Translations under genes and position numbers: made by a program
From: JAQXDR01 sp038138625
GTDB taxonomy: Bacteria > Pseudomonadota > Alphaproteobacteria > Rhodobacterales > Rhodobacteraceae
Direction of reading: 5' to 3'
Assembly: GCA_038138625.1 (NCBI GenBank)
Contig: JAYQEA010000107.1
Location: 1 to 13,467, forward strand
DNA: 13,467 bases
Shown: positions 1 to 6,695 of the stretch, piece by piece
Numbering within the stretch: position 1 is the stretch's first letter
Layout of the letters: every line of letters starts with the position of its first letter
Notes under the pieces: generated by a model
Database searches by the model: none
What the model was told of the DNA's origin: nothing
Seen by the model: the letters and a program-made list of their open reading frames with translations, nothing else

Positions 1-2
1 GG

Positions 3-2252
3 CTAACGGCTGCGCGTGCGGCATCCGAGGACGGACAAAACGTGTGTCTGGTCGATGATCAAAGGCTCGCAGGTGGCAGCGTCTACCAAATGCAATCGGT
101 AGATGGGCAAGACCCAAGCGATTGGGTGGCAGATCAATGCAAGGCGATACGCACCGCAGGTGGTCGCATTTTGAACCGGACAACGGCCTATGGTGTGTAT
201 GATCATGGATTGATCGGGCTGATACAGACCCATCGTTTCGGCGCTGCTCCCAGTTTGGTCCGGATGCGCGCAGACCGCGTCGTTTTAGCCACTGGCGCTT
301 TGGATCGCCCCCTCACCTTTCCCGAAAATGACCGGCCCGGCATTATGTCCTTGGCTGGCAGTGCAGAGCTTTTGGCACGCTACGGCGTGTTGGTCGGGCG
401 AAATCTGGCCGTTGTCGCAAACCATTCACTTGCAGAGTCCTCGATTGCCCTTCTCACGCGTGCAGGAGCCAAAATTACCCGAATTGACCCCGAAGCACGT
501 CCGTTCAAAGCGTATAAAGGAGCAAGATCCACGGGTCTGAAACAGGGCGCTCACGCCCGCCTTTTTGACGCTGTGCTGACATCCGGGGGGATGACACCGG
601 TCATCCATTTATGGCGCCATATGGGAGGAAAACTGGATTGGTGTGAAACCCGACAGGCGTTTTTACCAGCCGAGACGCCTGCCAAAATGATCGCCATCGG
701 TGCAGCCAATGGAACATTCGAAATCGATGTTGCATTGGAAGAAGCCCGATGCGCGGGTATAGGCCAGGTGAGCTTACGTAGCGACACGCGCTATCACATC
801 AACGCACTCTGGCCGGAGCCTGCCAGCAAAGGACGGCAATGGATCGATTTCCAGCATGATGTCACCCTCAAAGATATCGAGATCGCAGCGCAGGAAAACT
901 ATGTCTCGGTTGAACACCTCAAACGCTACACCACACTCGGTATGGCGTCAGATCAGGGCAAGACATCAAATATGGCAGGCCTTGCAGCCATGGCCGCCCT
1001 TCAGGGGCAATCTATCCCAGAAGTGGGAACCACGACGTTTCGCCCGCCCTTTGTCCCTGTTCCGTTGGAATTGTATCGCGGCCCGCACCGGGAACAAAAC
1101 TGGCACCCGTTAAAACGACTGCCGTTGGAAAATACCCACCGTGCGATGGGTGCAGCCCTTGGGGAATACGGCGGATGGTTGCGGCCCGGTTGGTATGGTG
1201 ATGGCGATCCCAAAACGCAAATTGCCGCAGAAGTCCGCGCCGCTCGTACATCTGTGGGTCTTTTTGATGCATCTCCCCTTGGTAAAATCGATGTCATGGG
1301 CCCCGACGCTGCCGATTTCCTGAATTTTATTTATTACAACACAATCAATACCATGACGGTTGGATCTATCCGGTATGGATTTATGCTGACCGAGGCGGGC
1401 GTGATTTACGATGACGGCGTCGTAACACGCGTGGCGCACAACCATTTTATTGTTTCATGTTCATCAAGTCACGTGGACGGCGTGCGCATGCATCTGGAAG
1501 CGTGGCGTCAAGACGGCCATGATCCGGATAACATTTATATCCACGATACAACGCAGCATTGGGCAACTGCGACGATCACCGGCCCAAAGGCACGGCATGT
1601 CTTGAACAGTTTGGGCTTGGGCATTGATCTTGACGGCGCTGTCTTTGCCCATATGAGCCTACGCGAGACCCAGTGGCAAGGAACGCATGTGCGGATCGCA
1701 CGCGTGAGCTTTTCGGGGGATACAAGCTTTGAAGTTTCCATTCGCGCGTCGCGCGCGGCGTCCTTGTGGGATGCCTTGGTGCGGGCTGGTGCTCCATTTG
1801 GCCTGTGCGCCATTGGAATTGAAGCCATGTCAATCATGCGCGCCGAAAAGGGATACATCATAATTGGAAAAGACACCGATGGAGAGACGATGCCGCATGA
1901 TCTTGGCTTTTCCGGACCAAGGATCAAAAAAACATCTGCCTTTTTGGGCGATCGCAGCCTGCACACGGACAAAGCCAACGATAATGCCCGCCGCCAGCTT
2001 GTTGGTCTCATCAGTGAAAATGGTCTGTTGCCGACAGGAGCCCATATCGTTCACGCAGGCCAATCTCGTGGATATGTGACATCCAGCTATGACAGTCCCA
2101 CTTTGAATAGTCCGATTGCCTTGGCATTGATCGCGAACGGTCATGCCAGAATAGGCGAAACTGTCGAAATTTGGCATTTGGGGGAAACGCAAACAGCGGA
2201 AATCTGCGCCCCATGCTTTTTTGATATAAAAGGAGAGCGACTTCATGCGTGA
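3..2252 (+). CDS. soxA: Sarcosine oxidase alpha subunit, 5' end missing
   Basis: Large catalytic subunit of heterotetrameric sarcosine oxidase, a cytoplasmic flavoenzyme that oxidises sarcosine to glycine and moves the methyl carbon to tetrahydrofolate. The frame is open to the window edge and encodes 749 residues; family members are near 1000, so about a quarter is missing, including the N-terminal ferredoxin-like part. The first visible residues finish a dinucleotide-binding fold (VCLVDDQ, then GGS). VLATGALDRP (nt 282-311) is the typical second flavin/NAD strand. The stretch at nt 840-1040, with DFQHDVTLKD, HLKRYTTLGMASDQGKTSN and EVGTTTFRPP, is highly typical of SoxA. From about nt 1080 to the end lies the folate-binding aminomethyltransferase (GcvT-like) half. 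soxG overlaps its last 8 bases. A related alpha subunit of another N-methyl amino acid or opine-type dehydrogenase is possible, but the intact GcvT half and the soxG neighbour favour sarcosine oxidase. Confidence 0.93.
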   Translation, partial: LTAARAASEDGQNVCLVDDQRLAGGSVYQMQSVDGQDPSDWVADQCKAIRTAGGRILNRTTAYGVYDHGLIGLIQTHRFGAAPSLVRMRADRVVLATGALDRPLTFPENDRPGIMSLAGSAELLARYGVLVGRNLAVVANHSLAESSIALLTRAGAKITRIDPEARPFKAYKGARSTGLKQGAHARLFDAVLTSGGMTPVIHLWRHMGGKLDWCETRQAFLPAETPAKMIAIGAANGTFEIDVALEEARCAGIGQVSLRSDTRYHINALWPEPASKGRQWIDFQHDVTLKDIEIAAQENYVSVEHLKRYTTLGMASDQGKTSNMAGLAAMAALQGQSIPEVGTTTFRPPFVPVPLELYRGPHREQNWHPLKRLPLENTHRAMGAALGEYGGWLRPGWYGDGDPKTQIAAEVRAARTSVGLFDASPLGKIDVMGPDAADFLNFIYYNTINTMTVGSIRYGFMLTEAGVIYDDGVVTRVAHNHFIVSCSSSHVDGVRMHLEAWRQDGHDPDNIYIHDTTQHWATATITGPKARHVLNSLGLGIDLDGAVFAHMSLRETQWQGTHVRIARVSFSGDTSFEVSIRASRAASLWDALVRAGAPFGLCAIGIEAMSIMRAEKGYIIIGKDTDGETMPHDLGFSGPRIKKTSAFLGDRSLHTDKANDNARRQLVGLISENGLLPTGAHIVHAGQSRGYVTSSYDSPTLNSPIALALIANGHARIGETVEIWHLGETQTAEICAPCFFDIKGERLHA
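2231..2235 (+). promoter_or_regulatory. Ribosome binding site of soxG
   Basis: AGGAG inside the 3' end of soxA, 9 bases before the soxG ATG. It supports that start and implies soxG is translated from the soxA message. Confidence 0.7.
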
Positions 2253-2733
2253 CGATTCCGCGCGTTGGGACGCGCCCTCCGGCTTGGACTATGCATCCGA
2301 GGATCTGTCGATAACCGAAGTCGCCCTGCCCTCGCAAATATGGGTGTCAGGCAGAAATGTTCTTCGGATTTATAAAGACGAACTCGTGTCTTGGCCCGGT
2401 ATTGTCGAATCTGAAACATACGCCCTCGCCTTGCGTCGCGATCGAATCTTGCTGGTCGGAGCAACGCTGCCTGTATCGGGTTTTGATCCACAATCTGGAC
2501 AGGCAATCAGTGACGTCAGCGATGCATATACGGTGATCGATATTTCAGGAAAAACCGCATTTGACAGGCTGCGTCATGGCGCAGAGCTGAATTTGAACAA
2601 ACCATCTGCGTCGGTGATGCGTCGAGCCTTTGGAGCAGAAGTAATGCTCTATCGTGTCGACACTGATCGAAAATTTAGGCTGCATGTACCGCGGACATTG
2701 ATACAATCCGTTTTCCACCAGCTTGTTTCCTAA
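2245..2733 (+). CDS. soxG: Sarcosine oxidase gamma subunit
   Basis: Small gamma subunit of heterotetrameric sarcosine oxidase; in this family it packs against the alpha subunit and has no cofactor of its own. The protein has 162 residues, a little short for the family. The recognisable part is a GcvT-like fold in the middle: DAYTVIDISGKTAFDRL, then LNLNKP, corresponding to the 'serine-rich, G-x-A-x-x-x-L, D-L' pattern of SoxG, and a C-terminal strand around EVMLYRV. The ATG lies in an ATGCGTGA overlap with the soxA stop and follows a good ribosome binding site, so the two are translationally coupled. SoxG proteins diverge fast, so the call rests as much on position after soxA as on sequence. 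It appears to be the last gene of the sox operon, since about 480 bases follow without a gene. Confidence 0.85.
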   Translation: MRDDSARWDAPSGLDYASEDLSITEVALPSQIWVSGRNVLRIYKDELVSWPGIVESETYALALRRDRILLVGATLPVSGFDPQSGQAISDVSDAYTVIDISGKTAFDRLRHGAELNLNKPSASVMRRAFGAEVMLYRVDTDRKFRLHVPRTLIQSVFHQLVS

Positions 2734-2820
2734 CTAGGTAGATCAATAACTTATATATTTATTTCATTATTTTACAATAATTTCTTCATCCATAGGCTAG
2801 AGCCCTTGCCCTAGGTTTAA

Positions 2821-3042
2821 CCGGCTAGCATCGAAGGCTTTGCCCGCGCAGGTGCATCTGGCAACTGGTACCGCTTGCACGCAGAAATTTCAGATCTGAC
2901 TGCCCCAAAGAACACTCACGATCTTTCGTCATCTGAGCCAAGGCCCGAGGAGACTACCAAGAAATCCGAAAGAGCCATGCCACGCCCCGATCACACACAA
3001 ACGACACCTGAGGGATCACACTTTACCAGACGCAGTGATTAA
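2821..3042 (+). pseudogene. Possible 3' remnant of an unidentified gene
   Basis: A + strand frame is open for 73 codons between a stop at 2818-2820 and TAA at 3040-3042. There is no ATG or GTG start with a ribosome binding site near its beginning. The translation looks like real protein: SIEGFARAGASGNWYRLHAE (2827-2886), then a charged tail rich in Ser, Thr, Pro and Glu ending FTRRSD. Codon choice early on (GGC, GCC, CGC, AAC, TGG, TAC) resembles the neighbouring genes. The conserved-looking first half plus hydrophilic tail suggests the C-terminus of a decayed or inserted gene. I do not recognise the family. It could also be chance open frame in GC-moderate DNA. Confidence 0.3.
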
Positions 3043-3174
3043 TTGTCGCCATCATGCATCAAGCCACTCTCCGACCACAGACGTCCCAAGGTTATTTTCT
3101 TGTGTCCTTTCTTAACACGCATCAAGGAACGTCTCACCAGCACGGCTTCATGTTGGAATTCGTAGACAAGCGGC

Positions 3175-3188
3175 TCTGGATTTCCAGA
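3175..3188. promoter_or_regulatory. Inverted repeat upstream of the GntR gene, possible operator
   Basis: TCTGGA and TCCAGA form a perfect 6-base inverted repeat with a 2-base spacer, 25 bases before the regulator's ATG. The sequence then runs into GATCAAAA, which matches one half of the larger palindrome at 4945-4966. Autoregulation by the GntR protein is plausible, but a short repeat like this can occur by chance. Confidence 0.3.
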
Positions 3189-3213
3189 TCAAAAGTATGC
3201 AAAGACACTCGAT

Positions 3214-3891
3214 ATGTTCAAAAACGCCAAACCGATACAACGCGACAAACTGCACGATCAGGTATACGACCGCCTCTGTATGCTTTTGCGAGAAGGTGAA
3301 TTCACGCCCGGCGAAGCGGTGCGTGTCGCCCGTGTCGCCGAAGCCTTTGACGTCAGCGCCATGCCCGTTCGGGAAGCACTGACAAGACTACTGGCCATTG
3401 GTGTCGTCGCGAATGTATCGGGCCGGTCCGTCGGTGTGCCAGCCCTTGGCTACGAAGAGCTGACCGACCTGCGCGATGTACGGCTGGAAATCGAGACTTT
3501 GGCCGTCAGATGGGCCGTAAAAAACCGCGATGACGCCTTTGTCGCCGATCTCGCGGATCTGCTGGAACGACTGGAAAAGACCGAACGGTCTGGTGATGTC
3601 AGCGGCTATATAAAAACCAATTACGAGTTTCATCTCAGGCTGTATCAGCAATCGCATTCACCGGTCTTGATTGACATCATTGACACGCTTTGGCTGCGCG
3701 TCAGCCCGCATCTTTATCAGCTGGATCGCGAAGGCCAATACAAGGTATCCAATAGCCATCATCGCAAGATCGTGCAAAGCGTTCGTGACGGTGATGAAAA
3801 AGCAGCCGCTGAAGCGTTGTTTGAAGACATAAGCGATGCCTATGACGTTTTGGTAAGAGCGTTGTTCACGTCTGCGGATAAGACCCCATAG
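3214..3891 (+). CDS. GntR-family transcriptional regulator, FCD type
   Basis: DNA-binding regulator of 225 residues, normal length for the FadR/FCD branch. Residues 10-77 form the winged helix-turn-helix: DQVYDRL, LREGEFTPGEAVRVARVAEA, then the recognition region MPVREALTRLLAIGVV and the wing. Residues 83-215 form the all-helical FCD ligand-binding domain, recognisable from LRDVRLEIETLAVRWAV (86-102), FHLRLY (139-144) and HHRKIVQSVRDGD (182-194). FCD domains usually hold a metal through Asp, His, His, His; here the expected Asp is Asn136 and the expected last His appears to be Asp205, leaving His140 and His183. No strong ribosome binding site precedes the ATG. The likely target is the TRAP operon about 1.1 kb downstream, as GntR regulators of this type commonly sit beside carboxylate uptake and breakdown genes; the ligand is probably the substrate or an intermediate of that pathway. 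The sox genes are a less likely target. Confidence 0.9.
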   Translation: MFKNAKPIQRDKLHDQVYDRLCMLLREGEFTPGEAVRVARVAEAFDVSAMPVREALTRLLAIGVVANVSGRSVGVPALGYEELTDLRDVRLEIETLAVRWAVKNRDDAFVADLADLLERLEKTERSGDVSGYIKTNYEFHLRLYQQSHSPVLIDIIDTLWLRVSPHLYQLDREGQYKVSNSHHRKIVQSVRDGDEKAAAEALFEDISDAYDVLVRALFTSADKTP

Positions 3892-4029
3892 AATATGTGC
3901 GCTGTCTATGTTGGAAAAGTGCCACCAAATCACTGAATACGGCGTTCGATTTAATCGGCTATTCCGACGACCACAAACATCTCAACATTCTGAAACAATC
4001 TAGAAACGCAAGCTTGATGTTCAGTCGAT

Positions 4030-4452
4030 TTGACAGAGAGAAAATTCAGTCTGGTGCTGTCCATGATAGCTTGCTTTATTGCTGTAGATGCTGCCGCTTT
4101 GATCGTGTGCTTGGCAATTATGGTTCTCGACAGGGGGCCAATGGCTCTTCTGCAGGGGATCGCATTATGGGCAGTTGCTCAGCCAATCATCCTGATCATC
4201 GCGTTCGCCTCAATGCCAATTGGTGCGCTGGTACGATTTGTTTTGGGGCTGACATTTAATCAACACCAACCGCGTTCAGTTGCTTTACTATCCGGGGCGA
4301 TTATTGGCCTTGCCGGCGCATTGCTTTTTAGTTTGTCAACGCACGACAGCTTTTCAGTCTCGCCGCACATCGTTTTTATTGGATTGGTGACTGGACTCGT
4401 CGGAGAATGGGTCTGGTGGCGCATCGAGAAACCGTTTCTTGATCGACACTAA
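4030..4452 (+). CDS. Small four-helix membrane protein, function unknown
   Basis: A 140-residue hydrophobic protein with about four predicted membrane helices by eye: residues 7-32, 39-62, 84-102 and 112-128. Short loops carry few charges, and the end is WVWWRIEKPFLDRH, a Trp-rich then charged tail at the membrane edge. No signal peptide cleavage site, enzyme motif or known transporter signature is visible. The start is uncertain: TTG at 4030 gives an N-terminus (MTERKFS) with a positive patch before the first helix, while ATG at 4063 would begin inside that helix; neither has a clear ribosome binding site. It lies alone between the GntR gene (138-base gap) and the TRAP operon (593-base gap), so membership in either unit is not shown. 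I do not recognise the family; an inner-membrane protein of unknown role is as far as the sequence goes. Confidence 0.65.
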   Translation: MTERKFSLVLSMIACFIAVDAAALIVCLAIMVLDRGPMALLQGIALWAVAQPIILIIAFASMPIGALVRFVLGLTFNQHQPRSVALLSGAIIGLAGALLFSLSTHDSFSVSPHIVFIGLVTGLVGEWVWWRIEKPFLDRH

Positions 4453-4507
4453 AAGTAGAGTTTCGTTTACATCCTATACGATGCTGTCGTTGGCAAAGTA
4501 GTCGTGA

Positions 4508-4672
4508 CCAACAGGAAAGCCCACATTCCAAAATTCTGGCATAGGACAGTCCCCTCACCTCAATACTGTGATTGCTGCTACCGAAGAGGGTTGCCCGTAT
4601 CACGCCTATTTTGACCTGATGAAGAACGGGTGGTCCAGATCAACCTGTTTTCTTAAAGATGCGGGCCGATGA
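4508..4672 (+). pseudogene. Possible short gene remnant
   Basis: Frame open between TGA at 4505-4507 and TGA at 4670-4672, 54 codons, with no good start codon or ribosome binding site. The middle reads AATEEGCPYHAYFDLMKNGW, which looks more like protein than random translation, but no family is recognised. Chance is a serious alternative. Confidence 0.18.
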
Positions 4673-4931
4673 TTACGCCAATAACCCCAAGGGTCCGAAC
4701 GGGCTCCTCCAGCAAAAAACGCATTAGACCGCATTCATCTCCCAAAAATAGAAGAGACAAACCAAAGCCAGTACGGCGAACCGAAGGTGGGCTTTCCTCA
4801 ATCGCGCAGCAATCATCAAATTCTAGATGCAAGACCTGAGCATGAAAATCAATCTAATCCCTCAATACTTTTTACAGAGTGCACTGGGAATGCTGCCTCT
4901 AACAGACTGTTTTCAAGCACAATTTCTCCTT

Positions 4932-4937
4932 TATAGA
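4932..4937 (+). promoter_or_regulatory. Possible -10 box for the TRAP operon
   Basis: TATAGA, one mismatch from TATAAT, lies 8 bases before the palindrome and 109 before the dctP start. The matching -35 is poor (TTTCAA-like at 4911-4916, about 15 bases apart). Transcription from here would start inside the palindrome, which fits repression by a bound regulator. This is a guess from spacing. Confidence 0.3.
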
Positions 4938-4944
4938 AAATCTC

Positions 4945-4966
4945 TTGATTTTTGATCAAAAATCAA
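4945..4966. promoter_or_regulatory. Perfect 22-base palindrome, probable operator of the TRAP operon
   Basis: Two 11-base arms, TTGATTTTTGA and its exact reverse complement, meet with no spacer around a central TGATCA. It lies 79 bases before the dctP start and just after a -10-like box. It is AT-rich, has no loop and no following T-run, so a terminator is unlikely. A dimeric winged-helix protein such as the GntR regulator at 3214-3891 is the natural binder. The sequence shows the palindrome; the binding partner is inferred. Confidence 0.65.
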
Positions 4967-5033
4967 ACATCAATTTACACCGGATGCCTGCTGATTGAGT
5001 CTTTTTGCGCAAATCATGACGGGTACATAAAAC

Positions 5034-5039
5034 GGGAGG
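5034..5039 (+). promoter_or_regulatory. Ribosome binding site of dctP
   Basis: GGGAGG, 6 bases before a GTG codon. It decides the non-ATG start of the binding protein, which also gives a complete signal peptide. Confidence 0.8.
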
Positions 5040-5045
5040 AAAACA

Positions 5046-6083
5046 GTGAAATTTTCGAAATTTGCAGCAACCATTGTCGCAGGCTCCTTGTCCATTGGAG
5101 CATCGGCAGCGAGCGCGGATTTGCTTGATGTCCATATGAGCATACCCAAGGACCTGACATTTTTGGCCGACAGCGCCAAGCTGATGGATGAAACGCTCAG
5201 AAACATGAGTGGCGGTGAGTCGGGCCTTACCCTTTATGGGTCGGGCGAACTTGTTCCCGCCGGAGAGATTCTGGAAAACGTAAGCTCGGGCGCAATTCCG
5301 GCTGGGTGGAGTTTCCTCGGCCAATGGGGTGGTAAGATTCCCGTGGCTCAGATCGGCGCAACACCCTTTGGCGCAGGACCAGAGGCACTGGCCGCATGGC
5401 TGCATGTCGGCGGTGGTCTCGAAATCGTTCAGCGTGGTTTCGACCCTCTGAACGTCAAGGTTCTGGCCTGCCATATCACCGCGCCAGAACCCGGCGGATG
5501 GTTTAACAAAGAGATCAACTCCATCGAGGACTTCAATGGTTTGAAAATGCGTATGGCGGGTGTCGGTGCGCGCGTTTTAAATGAATTCGGGGCATCTGCC
5601 CAATTCATGCCCGCAAGCGAGATCTATCTGGCGCTGGAACGCGGACGTATTGACGCCACCGAATTTTCCTTGCCGATCATCGACAAGGATTTCGGGTTCA
5701 ACCAGATTGCGAAGTTCCAATACTATCCGGGCTGGCACCAGCCGGGCAGTGCTGATGTCTTGATGATCAACATGGACGTCTGGAACGACATGAGCAGCAC
5801 AGAGCAAGCCATGTACGAAGCAGCCTGTCAGGTAAGTCTTGCCTGGACGTTGCAATATGCGCCAGCCGCGCAAACACCCCAGATTGAAGTCTTCGAAGCG
5901 GGCGGCACAATTGTGAAATCTTTCCCTGACGAGGTTCTGGCGGAACTTCGTGTCGCCACAGAACGTGTGCTAAATGCCGAGGCCGAGAAAGATGCGCTTT
6001 ATGGTGAAGCCTATCATTCGATGAAGGCGTTCGTTGGGTCTTCGGGACGCTGGACAACGCTTCAAACCTTGCCGGCAAACTAA
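5046..6083 (+). CDS. dctP: TRAP transporter substrate-binding protein, TakP-like
   Basis: Periplasmic binding protein of a tripartite ATP-independent (sodium-driven) importer, 345 residues, normal for the family. It starts with GTG. The signal peptide has KFSK, a hydrophobic core to about residue 20, and a likely cut after ASAASA at residue 24. Family motifs follow: YGSGELVPAGEILENVSSGA (64-83), LKMRMAG (166-172) with Arg169 placed where TRAP proteins grip the ligand carboxylate, LERGRIDATEFSLP (197-210), and FQYYPGWHQPGS (224-235). The last two resemble the 2-keto acid binders of the TakP group (E-W/F, then YYPGWHEPG), more than the C4-dicarboxylate or sialic acid binders. The ligand is therefore probably a small hydroxy- or keto-monocarboxylate; the exact compound cannot be read. 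It is first in an operon with dctQ 6 bases downstream, followed by catabolic enzymes, and lies behind a perfect palindrome. Confidence 0.92.
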   Translation: MKFSKFAATIVAGSLSIGASAASADLLDVHMSIPKDLTFLADSAKLMDETLRNMSGGESGLTLYGSGELVPAGEILENVSSGAIPAGWSFLGQWGGKIPVAQIGATPFGAGPEALAAWLHVGGGLEIVQRGFDPLNVKVLACHITAPEPGGWFNKEINSIEDFNGLKMRMAGVGARVLNEFGASAQFMPASEIYLALERGRIDATEFSLPIIDKDFGFNQIAKFQYYPGWHQPGSADVLMINMDVWNDMSSTEQAMYEAACQVSLAWTLQYAPAAQTPQIEVFEAGGTIVKSFPDEVLAELRVATERVLNAEAEKDALYGEAYHSMKAFVGSSGRWTTLQTLPAN

Positions 6084-6089
6084 CTCGAT

Positions 6090-6695
6090 ATGGCACGCGA
6101 CAGGGATACGCCGTCGGGTGATTCAGATCGTGGCACCGGTCCTATCCAAATGATTCTTCATGGAATTGTTTGGGTAGGCCGGGTTGCGGCTTGGTTCATT
6201 ATCCCAATCCTTGCGCTTGTGTTGATCAGCGTGGCCCTGTCCGCAGCCAAGGTTGGTACGATCTTTCGGTGGGACAATGACGTCTTTCTCTTTGGCTCCA
6301 AACTGACGCTGGCCAGTCTGGGAGACCTGCAATGGCATCTGTTTGGCATTATGTTGTTGCTCACCATGGCGGGAGCTTTTGTCACGGACAATCATGTGCG
6401 CGTCGACTTTCTGCGACAAAACATGACCCTGCGGCAAAAACAGATTGTGGATATTCTGGGACATCTTTTTTTCTTGCTGCCGCTTTGCGCGATTGTCGTC
6501 TACCACGGGTATGATTTCACCCTGCGCTCTTTCAACATGGGCGAAGGGTCGGACTATGACGGGCTCTATGACCGCTTTGTTCTGAAGTCCTTTATTCCCA
6601 TTGGCTTTGCGATGATATTTTTAGCAGGGATAGGCATGACGATTAGAAGCCTGCGCGCGCTTTTGAACCCGGTAAAAAGGCCATCTGATGATTGA
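6090..6695 (+). CDS. dctQ: TRAP transporter small membrane subunit
   Basis: DctQ-type inner-membrane subunit of 201 residues, which supports the large permease and helps dock the binding protein. Four helices are visible: about 22-51, 80-100, 120-143 and 165-188. The family signature is LQWHLFG (77-83) followed by DNHVRVDFLRQNM (97-109); the HVRVD motif at the end of helix 2 is characteristic. The extended hydrophilic N-terminus (MARDRDTPSGDSDRGTG) is somewhat unusual and weakly conserved in the family. The ATG lies 6 bases after the dctP stop without an obvious ribosome binding site, so translation may depend on coupling. The 3' end overlaps dctM by 8 bases. Confidence 0.9.
   Translation: MARDRDTPSGDSDRGTGPIQMILHGIVWVGRVAAWFIIPILALVLISVALSAAKVGTIFRWDNDVFLFGSKLTLASLGDLQWHLFGIMLLLTMAGAFVTDNHVRVDFLRQNMTLRQKQIVDILGHLFFLLPLCAIVVYHGYDFTLRSFNMGEGSDYDGLYDRFVLKSFIPIGFAMIFLAGIGMTIRSLRALLNPVKRPSDD

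Larger units (their letters stand above)
2734..3213. other. Gene-poor interval between soxG and the GntR regulator
   Basis: The first 80 bases are strongly AT-rich (2750-2795), followed by a weak imperfect hairpin (TAGAGC / GCCCTA around 2797-2812) that could end sox transcription but lacks a good T-run. From 2821 to 3042 one + frame stays open and looks like coding sequence (separate entry). From 3043 to 3174 I see nothing convincing; the promoter of the GntR gene should lie there, but no clear -35/-10 pair stands out. Confidence 0.5.
4453..5045. other. Leader interval before the TRAP operon
   Basis: 593 bases without a confident gene. One + frame, 4508-4672, is open for 54 codons with a protein-like translation (separate entry). 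From 4673 to 4900 I find no gene, RNA or clear hairpin. The last 110 bases hold the control region: a weak promoter-like -10, the 22-base palindrome and the dctP ribosome binding site. Confidence 0.5.

Noticed and set aside
1535..2011. Reverse-strand frame of 158 codons inside soxA
   Set aside because: It lies wholly within a well supported gene on the other strand, has no recognisable motif and an unnatural composition rich in Arg, Ser and Pro.
42..2252. GTG at 42 as the true start of soxA
   Set aside because: The frame is open to the window edge and the residues before it (AARAASEDGQN) continue the dinucleotide-binding fold, so the gene starts outside the window.
3897..4259. + strand frame of 120 codons overlapping the small membrane protein
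   Set aside because: It overlaps the membrane protein frame for over half its length, has no ribosome binding site and becomes Cys/Arg-rich where the other frame reads as clean membrane helices.
4945..4966. Palindrome as a transcription terminator
   Set aside because: It is AT-rich, has no loop in its perfect form, no T-run after it, and lies directly before a gene start rather than after a gene end.
4956..5474. Reverse-strand frame of 172 codons overlapping the dctP start
   Set aside because: It covers the dctP signal peptide and first domain, which are clearly coding on the + strand; the reverse translation is Cys-rich and has no motif.
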